Assembly (NCBI GenBank): GCA_016874755.1
Contig: VGTH01000026.1
Coordinates: 1 to 64,000, forward strand
Reading direction: 5' to 3'
Length of the DNA stretch: 64,000 nucleotides
Origin: Deltaproteobacteria bacterium
Lineage (GTDB): Bacteria > Desulfobacterota > Binatia > UBA9968
A model generated the notes under the pieces. The model worked only from the letters and a program-made list of their open reading frames with translations, searched no databases and was not told the DNA's origin. Numbering within the stretch: the first letter of the stretch is position 1; every line of letters starts with the position of its first letter. The translations under genes were made by a program, and so were the position numbers. Of this stretch, positions 43,407 through 52,692 are shown piece after piece.

Positions 43407-44090
43407 ATGGCCAATCTCGATCAATTAAAATCCGACGTCATCAGCGCTTGTCGCATCCTTTCCGAACAGAAGCTGGTGGAGGGCTTCGGCCACGTCAGCG
43501 CGCGCATTCCCGACAGCGATCGCTTCATCATGACGCCAAGAATCAGCTTGGAGCTGGTGCAAGCCGACGAGCTGCTGGTCATGAATCTCGAGGGCGAAAT
43601 CGTCGAGGGCAGCGCCACCCCGCCCTTCGAGGCCTGGTTGCACACGGCGATCATGAAAACCAAGCCGCGGCTGAATGCCATCACGCGCATCCACGCGCGC
43701 AAAGCCAATATATTTTCCGTCACCGACCGCAGACTCGAACCGGTGCACAACCATGGCAGCTTTTTTGCCGGCGGCGTGCCGGTGTTTCACACGCCGGATT
43801 TGATTTCCAATGAAAAGTTAGGAACCGCAGCGGCGGATGCGCTCGGCGATCGGCCGGCACTATTGTTGCGCGGCAACGGTCAGGTCACGGTCGGCAGAAC
43901 CATTCCTGAAGCGGTGATGATGGCGATCTACCTCGAGGAAGCGGCCGATGTCTTGTTCGGCGCGCTGCAGATCGGCACACCGATGCCGCTCAGCATCGAT
44001 GAATCGAAACAGCGCCAGGTCGAAGCCCTGCCGCCGGTGGACATGGAACGGGCCTGGAGGTTCTTCAAGAACAAAATCGCCGGGAAGTGA
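43407..44090 (+). CDS. class II aldolase/adducin-family protein
   Basis: A 227-residue cytoplasmic protein of the fuculose-phosphate aldolase fold. ISACRILSEQKLVEGFGHVS gives the GHxS substrate loop near residue 29, IVEGSATPPFEAWLHTAIMK the next helix, then ITRIHARKANIFSV, where the usual HTHS metal pair reads IHAR, and HNHGSFFAGG supplies further histidines near residue 117. Members cleave sugar phosphates or act as decarboxylases or dehydratases; the altered metal motif suggests a non-aldolase activity. The gene is followed after 112 bases by the signalling cassette. Confidence 0.82.
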   Translation: MANLDQLKSDVISACRILSEQKLVEGFGHVSARIPDSDRFIMTPRISLELVQADELLVMNLEGEIVEGSATPPFEAWLHTAIMKTKPRLNAITRIHARKANIFSVTDRRLEPVHNHGSFFAGGVPVFHTPDLISNEKLGTAAADALGDRPALLLRGNGQVTVGRTIPEAVMMAIYLEEAADVLFGALQIGTPMPLSIDESKQRQVEALPPVDMERAWRFFKNKIAGK

Positions 44091-44092
44091 CT

Positions 44093-44175
44093 CCAGATGC
44101 CAAATCACAGATGCCAAATTGACGTGTCTCCGAGTGATCAGGATCTGTAATTTGAAATCTGGAATCTGAAATTCC
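44093..44175. repeat. AT-rich inverted repeat spacer
   Basis: CCAGATGCCAAATCACAGATGCCAAATT and AATTTGAAATCTGGAATCTGAAATT form an imperfect inverted repeat with an internal tandem (AGATGCCAAAT twice). It separates the aldolase gene from the partner-switching genes. Confidence 0.6.
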
Positions 44176-44202
44176 GAGCGCGGCGAGGACAAGCGAGGAC
44201 CC

Positions 44203-44577
44203 ATGGAAAGCCGAGTCCAACAGATCGCCAACGTTGTGATTGTCTCCATCGAAGGACGCATCGATCACGGCACCGCGCCCGCCTTCGGCAGCGCGCTGCT
44301 CCCCCATGTCGAGAGTTGCGCGGGCGAGGACAAGAAGCTCGTCGTCGATTTAGCGAAAGTGAACTACATGAGCAGCGCCGGCCTGCGGGTGCTGATGATC
44401 GCTGCCAAAGGCTGCCGCAAGCAGAACAGCAAGATCGTGCTCGCTGCCTTGCAGCCCACGGTGCACGAAGTCTTTCGCATCGGCCGCTTCGATATGGTGC
44501 TCGAAACTTTTCCCACGGTGCGCGATGCTTTGAATGCGATTTCGCCCGCCGCGGCGGCACTCTACGTCGAACGCTGA
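44203..44577 (+). CDS. STAS-domain anti-sigma factor antagonist (RsbV/SpoIIAA-like)
   Basis: A 124-residue switch protein. VVIVSIEGRIDHGTAP opens the STAS fold, KKLVVDLAKVNYMSSAGLRV near residue 45 includes the phosphorylatable serine (S57 or S58), and the last helix is TVHEVFRIGRFDMVLETF. When unphosphorylated it would bind its kinase and free that kinase's target; a PP2C phosphatase restores it. Its stop overlaps the ATG of the next gene (TGATG), and the downstream kinase and phosphatase genes make a full partner-switching set. It starts inside a long spacer with an AT-rich inverted repeat. Confidence 0.9.
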   Translation: MESRVQQIANVVIVSIEGRIDHGTAPAFGSALLPHVESCAGEDKKLVVDLAKVNYMSSAGLRVLMIAAKGCRKQNSKIVLAALQPTVHEVFRIGRFDMVLETFPTVRDALNAISPAAAALYVER

Positions 44578-45029
44578 TGGCCAATATTGGCAACCCGATG
44601 CGAACCGTTGCGTCAACGCTCGATGCCGTGGCTCACTGTACCGGGTTTGCCGCCGCCCAGGCGAGGGCTATGGGTTTTTCGCCGGCACGCACGCGCGAAG
44701 TAGAGCTTGCGGTCGAGGAGGTGGTTGCGAATATTTGCCGCTATGGCTTCGTCGATGCACTAGGCGAGGTCGAGCTCGGCTGCCGGCGCATCGACAACGA
44801 TAAGTTAGAGTTTGAGTTTATCGATCAAGGCCAACCCTTTGACATGTTAGCGGCGCCCGATCCCATGCTCACGTCAGACCTAGAAAAGCGCGACCTTGGC
44901 GGCCTCGGCATCCGTATGCTGCGTGCGTTGGTCGATGATGCTACCTATCGCCGCGAGGATGGCCGAAACGTGTTGCGGCTGATCGTCCACGCGCCCTGCC
45001 GCTTGGGCCCAGACCATTCAAAGACTTGA
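44577..45029 (+). CDS. HATPase anti-sigma factor kinase (RsbW/SpoIIAB-like)
   Basis: A 150-residue serine kinase of the GHKL ATPase type, partner of the upstream STAS protein. VELAVEEVVANICRYGF near residue 42 is the N-box (E and N for Mg-ATP), EFEFIDQGQPFDML near residue 78 the G1 box, and RDLGGLGIRMLRALVDDATY near residue 105 the G2 region. There is no extra domain. Translation is coupled to the STAS gene. No sigma factor gene is adjacent, so the kinase's output partner must be elsewhere. The sigma-70 gene at 18893 is not of the ECF or SigB type. Confidence 0.9.
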   Translation: MANIGNPMRTVASTLDAVAHCTGFAAAQARAMGFSPARTREVELAVEEVVANICRYGFVDALGEVELGCRRIDNDKLEFEFIDQGQPFDMLAAPDPMLTSDLEKRDLGGLGIRMLRALVDDATYRREDGRNVLRLIVHAPCRLGPDHSKT

Positions 45030-45046
45030 GACGCAAGGGAGTAACC

Positions 45047-48000
45047 ATGCGGGTTCGTTTCTGGGGAACGCGAGGATCGCTGCCGGTGGCCACGGAGGCT
45101 CAAACGATCCGGGACAAAATCAAGATGGCCCTGCGCCAGGCCAATGGGCGCCGGCTCGATAGCGAAGCCGCGCTCGATCAGTTCATCGATAACGAGCTTA
45201 CTTTCCCCGTGCGCGGCGGCTACGGCGGCAATTCATCCTGTGTCGAAATCATTGGCGGCGCGCGCTATACGCTTTGCGACATGGGCTCCGGCCTGCGCCG
45301 CTTCGGTCAGAAAGTTCTGCGCGAGCGCGGGCCAGGTCAACCGCTGCACTACAATTTTTTCATGTCCCACGTGCATTGGGACCATATTATGGGATTTCCC
45401 TTTTTTCCCCCGGCGTACATTCCAGGCAATACGATTCGCATTTACGGCGCGCACGATCTTGCCGTCATGAAAGATGCCTTTCACCGGCAACATGCCGACC
45501 CGTGTTTTCCCGTGCGCTGGGATCAACTGCGAGCGACGATTGAATTCGTCCATCTCGACTGCGACCGCTGGTACGATATCGATGGCCTGCGCGTCAAAGC
45601 CAAACTGCAACCCCACCCGAGCGACTCATTTGGCTTCCGCTTCGAGCAGAACGGCAAATCGGTGGTCTACTCCACCGACGGTGAGCATCGTTTGGAATCC
45701 GACGCTGATACCGAAGCGATGGTCGAGTTTTATCGCGACGCCGACCTGGTGATCTTCGACGCGATGTACTCGCTCAGCGAGATGATCGCCAGCAAGCGCG
45801 ACTGGGGCCACTCCAGCAACACCATCGGCGCCGACCTGTGTTTGCGCGCGCGGGTGAAACATTATTGCATGTTCCATCACGAGCCGGCCTACGAGGATGA
45901 CACCATCGAAGCGGTTCTGGGCGAAACCCGGCGCTACGCCGAGATCGTCGGCGAAGGCTACCCACTCCAAGTCTCGACCGCCTACGACGGCTTAGAGCTC
46001 GAAGTTCGATTCGTGGCGGCGGCTGATTTTCCATCCACCAGCGCGGATCATCCTTGGGTGATGCGGCTGTGCGCCGGCAACGGCCGCGTGTTGGCGAGTG
46101 TCATCCTTGCCCTCACGGCAGTGAGCTATTTTGTTTACGGCGAAAGCTTCTGGCGCGCGCCGCGCGATTTCTTGTTCGATAACTACCAGCGCTGGAAGCC
46201 GCGCGCGGTAGAACGATTTCCGGTCGCCATCGTCGACATCGACGACCAGAGTCTCGCGGAATTCGGCCGCTGGCCTTGGCCGCGCCACCGCCTGGCGCAA
46301 TTGGTCGAAGCGACCCACAAGCTCGGGCCGTTGGCCGTTGGGCTCGACATCGTCATGCCGGACCCAGACGGCCAATCGCCGTAAACATTGTTGGCGCAGC
46401 GGCGCGTCATCGATGCGTCGCTGCGCCACGCATTGGCGGCGGTTCCTTCCAATGACCAGCTGTTGGCCGAGGCGCTACGCCAGGGCCCCTCGGTGGTGGC
46501 ACGCGCAGGCTTGGACACTGCCAATAAATCAACGGCAGCGATCCAACAAACCGCGATGATCGTTGCGGGTGAGCCGCCCAATGGCTTCCTGGAGGGCTAT
46601 GCCGGTCAGCTCGTCAATATTGGCGAAATCGAAGCGGCGGCTCAGGGCTATGGCTACGTTAATGACACGCGCGACAGCGACGGCGTGATCCGCACGACAC
46701 CACTGCTCTTCAACATCGCCGGCACCTTGGCGCCGGCCTTGGCCCTTGAACTGCTGCGGGTCGCCACCGGGCAGCAACAATTGTTGATTCGCGCCGACCG
46801 TAACGGCATGCGCGGCGTGCAGATTGGCTCATCGTTTGTTGCCACCGAGCACGATGGCCGTGTGCGCATCTATTATTCGCCGGCATACGCGGAGCGGCGG
46901 ATCTCCGCCGCGGCGATTCTGCGCGGTGTGGTCTCGGCGGGAGCGTTGAAGAACCGGGTTGTCCTCATCGGCGCCACCGCGTTGGGCATCGGCGAGATCG
47001 TCGCTACGCCCGTCGTCGAGCGCATGGCCGGCGTCGAAGTTCACGCTCAACTCATCGAAAACATTCTCGCCGGGAACCGCCTGCGGCGGCCGGCGCAAAC
47101 AAAGCTCTGGGAACTCATGTGTTTGCTCGTGGTGAGCGGACTTTTGATCGCTCTTGTACCGCGGCTTTCACCGAGTAGCGCAATTGGCCTGTTCGTCGCA
47201 ACTAGCGCCTTCGTCGGCCTCGGCAGCTTCTGCTTGTTTTACCGGGGCCAATGGCTCGTCGATCCGAGCTTTAGCATCGCCGGCAGCGGCGTTGTGCTCG
47301 CGTGCTTGTTGAGCGCCGGTCACGTCATCGCAAATCGGCAACGCCGCGAATTGAGCGCTGCGCTGGGCATCGAAAGAGACCAGCGCGCGCGTCGCGATGG
47401 CGAACTCGACGCCGCCCGACACATTCAAATGGGCATGTTGCCCGATCCGAAACAGATCGACGGCTTGCCGCCGACGCTGGATTTTTTTGCGCTGGTTGAA
47501 CCCGCTGAGGAAGTGGGCGGCGATTTTTATGAAGCGCTCATGCTCGACGAGCACCGGCTGTTTTTCATGATCGGCGATGTTTCCGGCAAGGGCGTGCCGG
47601 CGGCGCTATTCATGGCTTTGACCAAGACGCTGTGCAAGAGCACAGGACGGCGCGAGAACGAGCTGGGCCGGCTGCTCACTCTCGTTAACGGTGAAATGTC
47701 GCGGGAGAACCCCGCCTCATTGTTTGTCACGGCGATCGTCGGCATCGTCGACAGCCGCACGGGGTGGCTCCAGTGGTGCAATGCCGGCCACAACCCGGCG
47801 CTGTTGCTGCGCCGCGGCGAAGCACCTCGCGAGTTGGCCGGCGCCGACGGACCGCCACTGTGCGTCGATGAACACTTTACCTACCGCGGCCAGAAGTGCG
47901 AATTGTGAGCTGGCGATCTGGTGATCTTTATCACCGACGGCGTCACGGAAGCCGAGAACCAGCAGCACGAACAATACGGTGCGCGGCGCATGCGCGACTG

Positions 48001-48130
48001 TTTGGCCGAAAAGTCTTTGGCGGTTGCCGAACAAGCCTGCCAGACGCTGCACGCCGACGTTAAGCAGTTTGCCGCCGGCGCGGCGGCAGCCGACGACTTG
48101 TCAATTTTGGCGATCGGTTTTCGGTTGTGA
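45047..48130 (+). pseudogene. metallo-beta-lactamase-fold, CHASE2 and PP2C (RsbU-like) fusion, two in-frame stops
   Basis: One frame of 1028 codons is broken by TAA at codon 446 (46382-46384) and TGA at codon 954 (47906-47908), with no shift. Residues 1-320 are a metallo-hydrolase domain (FWGTRGSLPV, SHVHWDH with H108, H110, D112, H113, D211). Residues 345-780 are a CHASE2 sensor: a membrane helix, VAIVDIDDQSLAEFGRWPWP, then three C-terminal helices near 690-760. Residues 790-1027 are a SpoIIE phosphatase: ARHIQMGMLP, GGDFYEA, IGDVSGKGVPAALFM, then after the TGA FITDGVTEA and DDLSILAIG, which hold two of the metal aspartates. Start: ATG 45047 behind AAGGGAG. Each stop is one C-to-T change from CAA or CGA. 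Confidence 0.85.
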
Positions 48131-48146
48131 GAGGCGCCACTGGGCG

Positions 48147-48181
48147 AAAAAAAAGGCGGCGCTCAGTTTCCCGAGCGCCGC
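48147..48181 (-). terminator. intrinsic terminator of the respiratory operon
   Basis: On the minus strand, perfect 9-bp arms GCGGCGCTC and GAGCGCCGC with an 8-base loop are followed by eight T residues. It lies about 30 bases after the cupredoxin stop and is correctly oriented to end the 54.35-48.21 kb operon. Confidence 0.9.
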
Positions 48182-48209
48182 GCTTCGTCTTAGTATGGTC
48201 TTCGTTAAG

Positions 48210-48923
48210 TTATTTGCCAGCTAACTCAAAGCTAGCTTTGGCGTCTTCCTTGGCCTTCACTGTAACTTTTTGGGTGCTCTTGCCCAGCTTTTCGTGCCAA
48301 ACCTCGACGGTGTAGCTGCCCGCCGGCACGTTCTCCAGCTTGAAAGCACCAGAGCCATCGGTCACTGCGAAATAGGGGTTCGGCGTGGCCACGAGCCAGC
48401 CTTGCATCCAGCCGTGCACATCGCATTTCACTCCCACCGCCTCGGGCTTGTCGATTTTCACCTCCAAGCTCTTTTTGAACTTGGGCTGCGCCAGGTTAAA
48501 AGCGCTGTTCGCCTTGCTGTACGAATGCACGTTGTGGAGAATGCCGTCCGGGTTCAAAATCTCAACCGGCGACCCCGCCTGGAAGGCCAACACATGGGGC
48601 TTGTACTCGCAGCCATTCTGGTCGAGCACAACCTTTTTCAACTCTGCTTTCTTGCCGCTCTTGATGTCAGTGATGGTGACCACAGCGTTGGCGAGGTTGC
48701 CGTCTTTGACAACCAGCGATTGATCGAACTTGGGCGATTTGTCACACACCTCTTTGTCTTTGCCGACATCCAGCTTCTTTGGCGCGGGCGCGGTGCCTTT
48801 GAACTTTACGGTCCCAGAAATGGAGCCGCCGTCTTTGACGTCGCCACCCGTATACTGTGCCATTACACTCGCCGGCGCCGCCATCAAAGTCGCCGCGAGA
48901 AAAACCGAACCCAATTTAGTCAT
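48210..48923 (-). CDS. exported plastocyanin-like cupredoxin domain protein
   Basis: A 237-residue periplasmic protein. The start at 48923 follows ACAGGAGGCAG; signal peptide about 22 residues (VFLAATLMAAPASVMAQ). The N-terminal half is a beta module (GGSISGTVKFKGTAPAPKK), the centre has cupredoxin copper-site pieces: LHNVHSYS near residue 145 and VKCDVHGWMQGW near residue 185 (C, H, M order), and the last 60 residues form a carboxypeptidase-regulatory-like beta fold (FKLENVPAGSYTVEVWH). It is the last gene of the bc operon, 55 bases after the octahaem cytochrome, so it may carry electrons away from it. Confidence 0.82.
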   Translation of the reverse strand: MTKLGSVFLAATLMAAPASVMAQYTGGDVKDGGSISGTVKFKGTAPAPKKLDVGKDKEVCDKSPKFDQSLVVKDGNLANAVVTITDIKSGKKAELKKVVLDQNGCEYKPHVLAFQAGSPVEILNPDGILHNVHSYSKANSAFNLAQPKFKKSLEVKIDKPEAVGVKCDVHGWMQGWLVATPNPYFAVTDGSGAFKLENVPAGSYTVEVWHEKLGKSTQKVTVKAKEDAKASFELAGK

Positions 48924-48978
48924 ACTGCCTCCTGTAAGTTTACTGCTCGTATTTTTGACGCAACTGTTAACTAAACAT

Positions 48979-51705
48979 TCATTGCTTTGCAGCCGCTGCC
49001 GGCGCCGGCTTCGGCCTCGCCGCGGCGACCACGGGCGCGGCGACGGCTGCTGCCGGCGCTGCCGCCGCTCCCCTGCCAAGCGACATCAGGTAGTCGCGCA
49101 ACGCTTCGATCTGTAAGTCTTCCTTGCCACCGAGAATATTGTCAGGCCCACCCGGGTAGAAAGAAGGCATTTTGGTACCAGGTTGGACTTTTTGCGGATC
49201 TTTGAGCCACTTCAGAATCCAGCTTGGGCTCAGTCTTTGGCGCGACATCGCCAGGTCGGGCGCCCAGCCCTCCTTCGGACCATCGGGGTTTTTTCCACCC
49301 TGCACGTGGCAACTCCAGCAATTGAAATAGTCTTTCGAAACCAGCTGCTTGGCCGCATCGATCGTTTCGGGCCGGATTCTTCCGTCGTCAACATAATGGT
49401 ACGGCTGCTCGACCTTGGACAAGCCGTTGAAGTAATTCACCAGTTGGGTCGTGTGCTGGTCGGAGAAGCCGAAGGTCGGCATGCGAATATCCAACCACGG
49501 CCGCAGCGTGATGGGCACTTTTAGAAAGTTATAGAACCACTGCGACTGCACCTTTTCGCCCTGACCGTTAAGCGGCGGCGGCGCGCTTGAGACGTTTTCG
49601 CCGTAGTACTTCTTAACGTACCCGCCTTGCTTTTCGATCTCGTGGCAGCCGATGCAATTATACTGCTGCATCAAACGCCGCCCTTCGTTAACCTGCTGCA
49701 CCCGCAAGCCTTGATCCGCTTGATAACGCTGGCCGACTTTACGGTCGCGGAAACCGCCGAGCAGCACCCGCAGCGCTTTGATATCCTCGTCCGCCAAGTT
49801 GAACAGCGGCATAAGCTGCTCGACGCGGTCCGTGGCGTAGCCGCGCGGGCTCTTGATCTTGTGATAGGTCCAATCGTCCCAAGTCTTTTTGACATCGGTT
49901 CGATTGCCGAACGAGAGCTCTTCCACGGTCTTGGAGCCAAAGGTCGTCAACTCAGCGCCGATGCGCGACTCGTTTTCCATGCCTTTGATATCGTGGCAAC
50001 CGGCGCAGCCCCATCTGCGAACCAAGGACTCGCCGCGCTTAATATTCTTGGCATCCGCCAGCTTTTCCTGAATGCCAGCCACCGGCTCGGGCCGGCCGCC
50101 CAGGGTCATCAAATAATTAGTGATAGCGAGAGCTTCGTCGTCGGTGAGACGCAAGCTTGGCATGGTTGTATCGTGCTGATAACCGCGCGGGTTCTTGATC
50201 CAGTGATAGATCCACTGCGGCCCGGTCACTTTGGCGGCAATATCTTTCAAGTTGGGCACCAGATCTTTTTCCTTGCCAAGCGGGGTTGAGAATTCCCCTT
50301 CGGCAAACCCATGACAACCTTTGCAGCCGATCGTCTCGACGAGTTTTTTACCCTTGGCGATGTCGTTGGGGTCGCCTTCACGGTAACCCGCCGGCATCGG
50401 GTTTTCTTGCAACCACTTTTCACTTTCCCCTTTCGCCTGGGACCAGATGTAAGCAGAGATCGCCAGCGAATCGTCGGCCTTCAAATCAAAGTGCGGCATG
50501 CGCGTGCGCGGCCTAAACTTAAACGGGTTTTCGATCCAGCGCGCCATCCAACCGGCATCGACTTTGGCGCCGATCTTCTTCAGGCTCGGGGCGATCTTAG
50601 GAATATTTTCGTAACCCTTCACAAGATGACAACCGGTGCAGCCGACTTGTTCAAACAGTCGTTGGCCTTCAGCCAGGAGCGGCACGTCCGCCGCGAACTT
50701 TTGCACGTCAAGATGGCAACTCGAGCAGCTCGACTGCACCTTGGTGCCGCGCAGTAGGGGAAATTCCCATAGATGAACTTCGCCGTGGCCTTGCTTGGCG
50801 CTGTTGACGGCCACGCCTTGACCCTCGTGGCAGCCAGTGCAGCCAAATTTTTCCGGCGGATGCGAAGCATCGCCTAAGTACAATTCGCGTTTGGGATGGG
50901 TCTTGAACGGATGCGGCTCATTCTCAAAACCGGCGCGATTGATCGCCAAGTGGCAGGTCTGACAGCGATCCACGCGCGCCACCGGTTGATCGAACTTGTT
51001 GCGGTCGAACTCGTCCATCGCAACTTGTTGGATCTTGGGAATCTTGTAGAACGCGAGCGGTCCCAGCTTGAGCGTCACGTTCTCCATCACACGCAACCAC
51101 TTGTCACGCTCACCGGCAATTTTGCCGATCTCATCTTCCAGCGCCTTGACGCCGCCATGGACCTTTTTGATCTCTTCCTTGACCTGCTCCCGCTTGGCGC
51201 GCGCCGCATCGAGGCTCGGCAGCAGCTTGGTGCGCTCCTTAGCGAGCTCGTCGAGCCGCTCTTGGTAGGGCTTGATGTTGCGCTTTTGCTGCACCGCGTG
51301 GTCGAACTCGTAGCCCGCCTCTTCCTCTTCGCTCTTGATGAACTTGACTTCCTGGTCAATCTCTTGGAAGCGCACGGTGGCGCGCACCTCTTCGGCGTGC
51401 AGCGCTTTGAGTTTTTTCGCCAGCTCGCCGCCCTGCACGCTGGCGTGCTCATCGGCCAGCTTCTTCGACAATTCTTGATATTTGGCGTCGGCCTTTAGCT
51501 TTTTGTCTTCTTCATCGTAGGCCGCTTTGGCTTTGCTATAGTCGAGCCGATGGAACTGCGCCTGGATGCCCTTCCACGGACGGCGCGTGATGTTGTCATC
51601 CCAAATCGCCCACACCGACAACGCGGCCAGCAACGCGGCGCCCAAGACAAAGACACTGCCGTAGGATTTTTTCTCTTCCTTTTGGTCAATCCCTCGTTCA
51701 GCCAT
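48979..51705 (-). CDS. octahaem cytochrome c with membrane anchor and long coiled coil
   Basis: A 908-residue periplasmic electron-transfer protein. Residues 17-35 are a membrane anchor (no cleavage site seen), residues 55-205 a charged coiled coil (KKLADEHASVQGGELAKKLK, LDELAKERTKLL), and eight CxxCH sites follow at C248, C289, C327, C356, C461, C567, C684 and C796. From about residue 340 on the layout is repeated class I cytochrome domains, each with a later methionine (MPHF 403, MPSL 515, MPTF 742, MPSF 846). The tail is Ala/Pro rich. In the operon it takes the place of cytochrome c1 or f. The start at 51705 is ten bases from the upstream small gene. Confidence 0.9.
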   Translation of the reverse strand: MAERGIDQKEEKKSYGSVFVLGAALLAALSVWAIWDDNITRRPWKGIQAQFHRLDYSKAKAAYDEEDKKLKADAKYQELSKKLADEHASVQGGELAKKLKALHAEEVRATVRFQEIDQEVKFIKSEEEEAGYEFDHAVQQKRNIKPYQERLDELAKERTKLLPSLDAARAKREQVKEEIKKVHGGVKALEDEIGKIAGERDKWLRVMENVTLKLGPLAFYKIPKIQQVAMDEFDRNKFDQPVARVDRCQTCHLAINRAGFENEPHPFKTHPKRELYLGDASHPPEKFGCTGCHEGQGVAVNSAKQGHGEVHLWEFPLLRGTKVQSSCSSCHLDVQKFAADVPLLAEGQRLFEQVGCTGCHLVKGYENIPKIAPSLKKIGAKVDAGWMARWIENPFKFRPRTRMPHFDLKADDSLAISAYIWSQAKGESEKWLQENPMPAGYREGDPNDIAKGKKLVETIGCKGCHGFAEGEFSTPLGKEKDLVPNLKDIAAKVTGPQWIYHWIKNPRGYQHDTTMPSLRLTDDEALAITNYLMTLGGRPEPVAGIQEKLADAKNIKRGESLVRRWGCAGCHDIKGMENESRIGAELTTFGSKTVEELSFGNRTDVKKTWDDWTYHKIKSPRGYATDRVEQLMPLFNLADEDIKALRVLLGGFRDRKVGQRYQADQGLRVQQVNEGRRLMQQYNCIGCHEIEKQGGYVKKYYGENVSSAPPPLNGQGEKVQSQWFYNFLKVPITLRPWLDIRMPTFGFSDQHTTQLVNYFNGLSKVEQPYHYVDDGRIRPETIDAAKQLVSKDYFNCWSCHVQGGKNPDGPKEGWAPDLAMSRQRLSPSWILKWLKDPQKVQPGTKMPSFYPGGPDNILGGKEDLQIEALRDYLMSLGRGAAAAPAAAVAAPVVAAARPKPAPAAAAKQ

Positions 51706-51714
51706 CCGAATTCC

Positions 51715-51882
51715 TCACGCGACCTTGCGTTCGAGCGCACGGCCCAAAGAAAAAACCCCGAGCCCGATCAGCGTTAATACGATCTCTTCCGCCATGGAAG
51801 AATTTTTCACGATGCCGACATAGAGCGCATAGCCAATATCGGCAAGCCCAAACGCTTGTAGGCCTTTGGCGACGTAAAACAT
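51715..51882 (-). CDS. 55-residue membrane protein inside the bc operon
   Basis: An unlisted small gene that exactly fills the gap between the subunit IV-like gene (stop at 51884) and the octahaem cytochrome. It starts MFYVAKGLQAFGLADIGYAL at ATG 51882, two bases from the preceding stop, and has hydrophobic stretches AFGLADIGYALYVGIV and IVLTLIGLGVFSLG before a basic RALERKVA end, so one or two membrane helices. No separate ribosome site is strong; coupling to the upstream stop is likely. Position and size recall the small hydrophobic subunits of bc/b6f complexes. No family recognised. Confidence 0.7.
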   Translation of the reverse strand: MFYVAKGLQAFGLADIGYALYVGIVKNSSMAEEIVLTLIGLGVFSLGRALERKVA

Positions 51883-51883
51883 A

Positions 51884-52651
51884 CTAAATGTTGATCCAAG
51901 GAGTGACCAAAATGTACTTCACGTTGAATACCAAACGGAGAAACATCTTGGCGGGCAATGACAACATCAAGACAAAGAGCAAACCGGTAATCGCAAAGCG
52001 CACCATGCCCCAACGTTCAAGAAACTCTCTGCCTTTCACTTTCAGGACCCACACGTAGAAGGCGACCATGCCAAAAACAAAATAGGCCCCGACTACAACC
52101 AAACCAAAGGCAGCCGACCACCAGTAATCGCGAAAGCCCACCAGATACGGCAGGTCGACGTTGGTCAAAGCGACCACCTTGTGCGGGTCCCAATACTGCC
52201 AAGGCCAGAACAGGTTCCAGCCCGGACCGCGGAAGAACGTACCGATGATAATCGTCACGACCCAGAGAACATGGAAGCCGAGAAAGAAGGTGAAGATTTC
52301 ATACTTGCGCTCTTTGAAGCAGTAGTAACCATTGCCCTTGGGATTGATGTCGATAAAAGGAATGACCACCAAACCAACGATGATCAAGGTGGGCAGCACC
52401 ACCCCGGCATGCCAGGGATCGAAATAGACCAGCATCTCTTGCAAGCCAAGAAAGTACCACGGCGCCTTCGACGGGTTCGGCGTCTTGGTCGGATTGGCCG
52501 GCTCTTCCAGCGGCGCATCGATGGTGATCGACCAAATTGAGAGCCCGATCAGCACGAAGAGCGCGACTAGAAACTCCATCCGCACCAGATGCGGCCAGGT
52601 ATGGATCTTGTCATCGACCGGAAGTCTTTTTTCTTGCGTGGCGTCAGCCAT
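51884..52651 (-). CDS. cytochrome b subunit IV-like (PetD-type) C-terminal half
   Basis: A 255-residue inner-membrane protein with about six hydrophobic helices, corresponding to the C-terminal half of cytochrome b and b6f subunit IV. The quinol-site segment reads PNPSKAPWYFLGLQEMLVYF, so the canonical PEWY is APWY. Further helices are VVLPTLIIVGLVVIPF, IFTFFLGFHVLWVVTIIIG and ITGLLFVLMLSLPAKMFL. The start at 52651 (MADATQEKR) was chosen from the first methionine with a nearby GAGG. It carries more helices than plant subunit IV. The gene lies between cytochrome b6-like and the 55-residue gene in one operon. Confidence 0.88.
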   Translation of the reverse strand: MADATQEKRLPVDDKIHTWPHLVRMEFLVALFVLIGLSIWSITIDAPLEEPANPTKTPNPSKAPWYFLGLQEMLVYFDPWHAGVVLPTLIIVGLVVIPFIDINPKGNGYYCFKERKYEIFTFFLGFHVLWVVTIIIGTFFRGPGWNLFWPWQYWDPHKVVALTNVDLPYLVGFRDYWWSAAFGLVVVGAYFVFGMVAFYVWVLKVKGREFLERWGMVRFAITGLLFVLMLSLPAKMFLRLVFNVKYILVTPWINI

Positions 52652-52692
52652 GTCTAGTCCTCGCAAAACAGACGGATCGGTTGCACCCTAAA

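Noticed and set aside
47906-47908. TGA in the phosphatase as a selenocysteine or reassigned codon
   Set aside because: There is no SECIS-like hairpin and the place is not an active-site cysteine; other genes in the window end with TGA and TAA, so code reassignment is unlikely.
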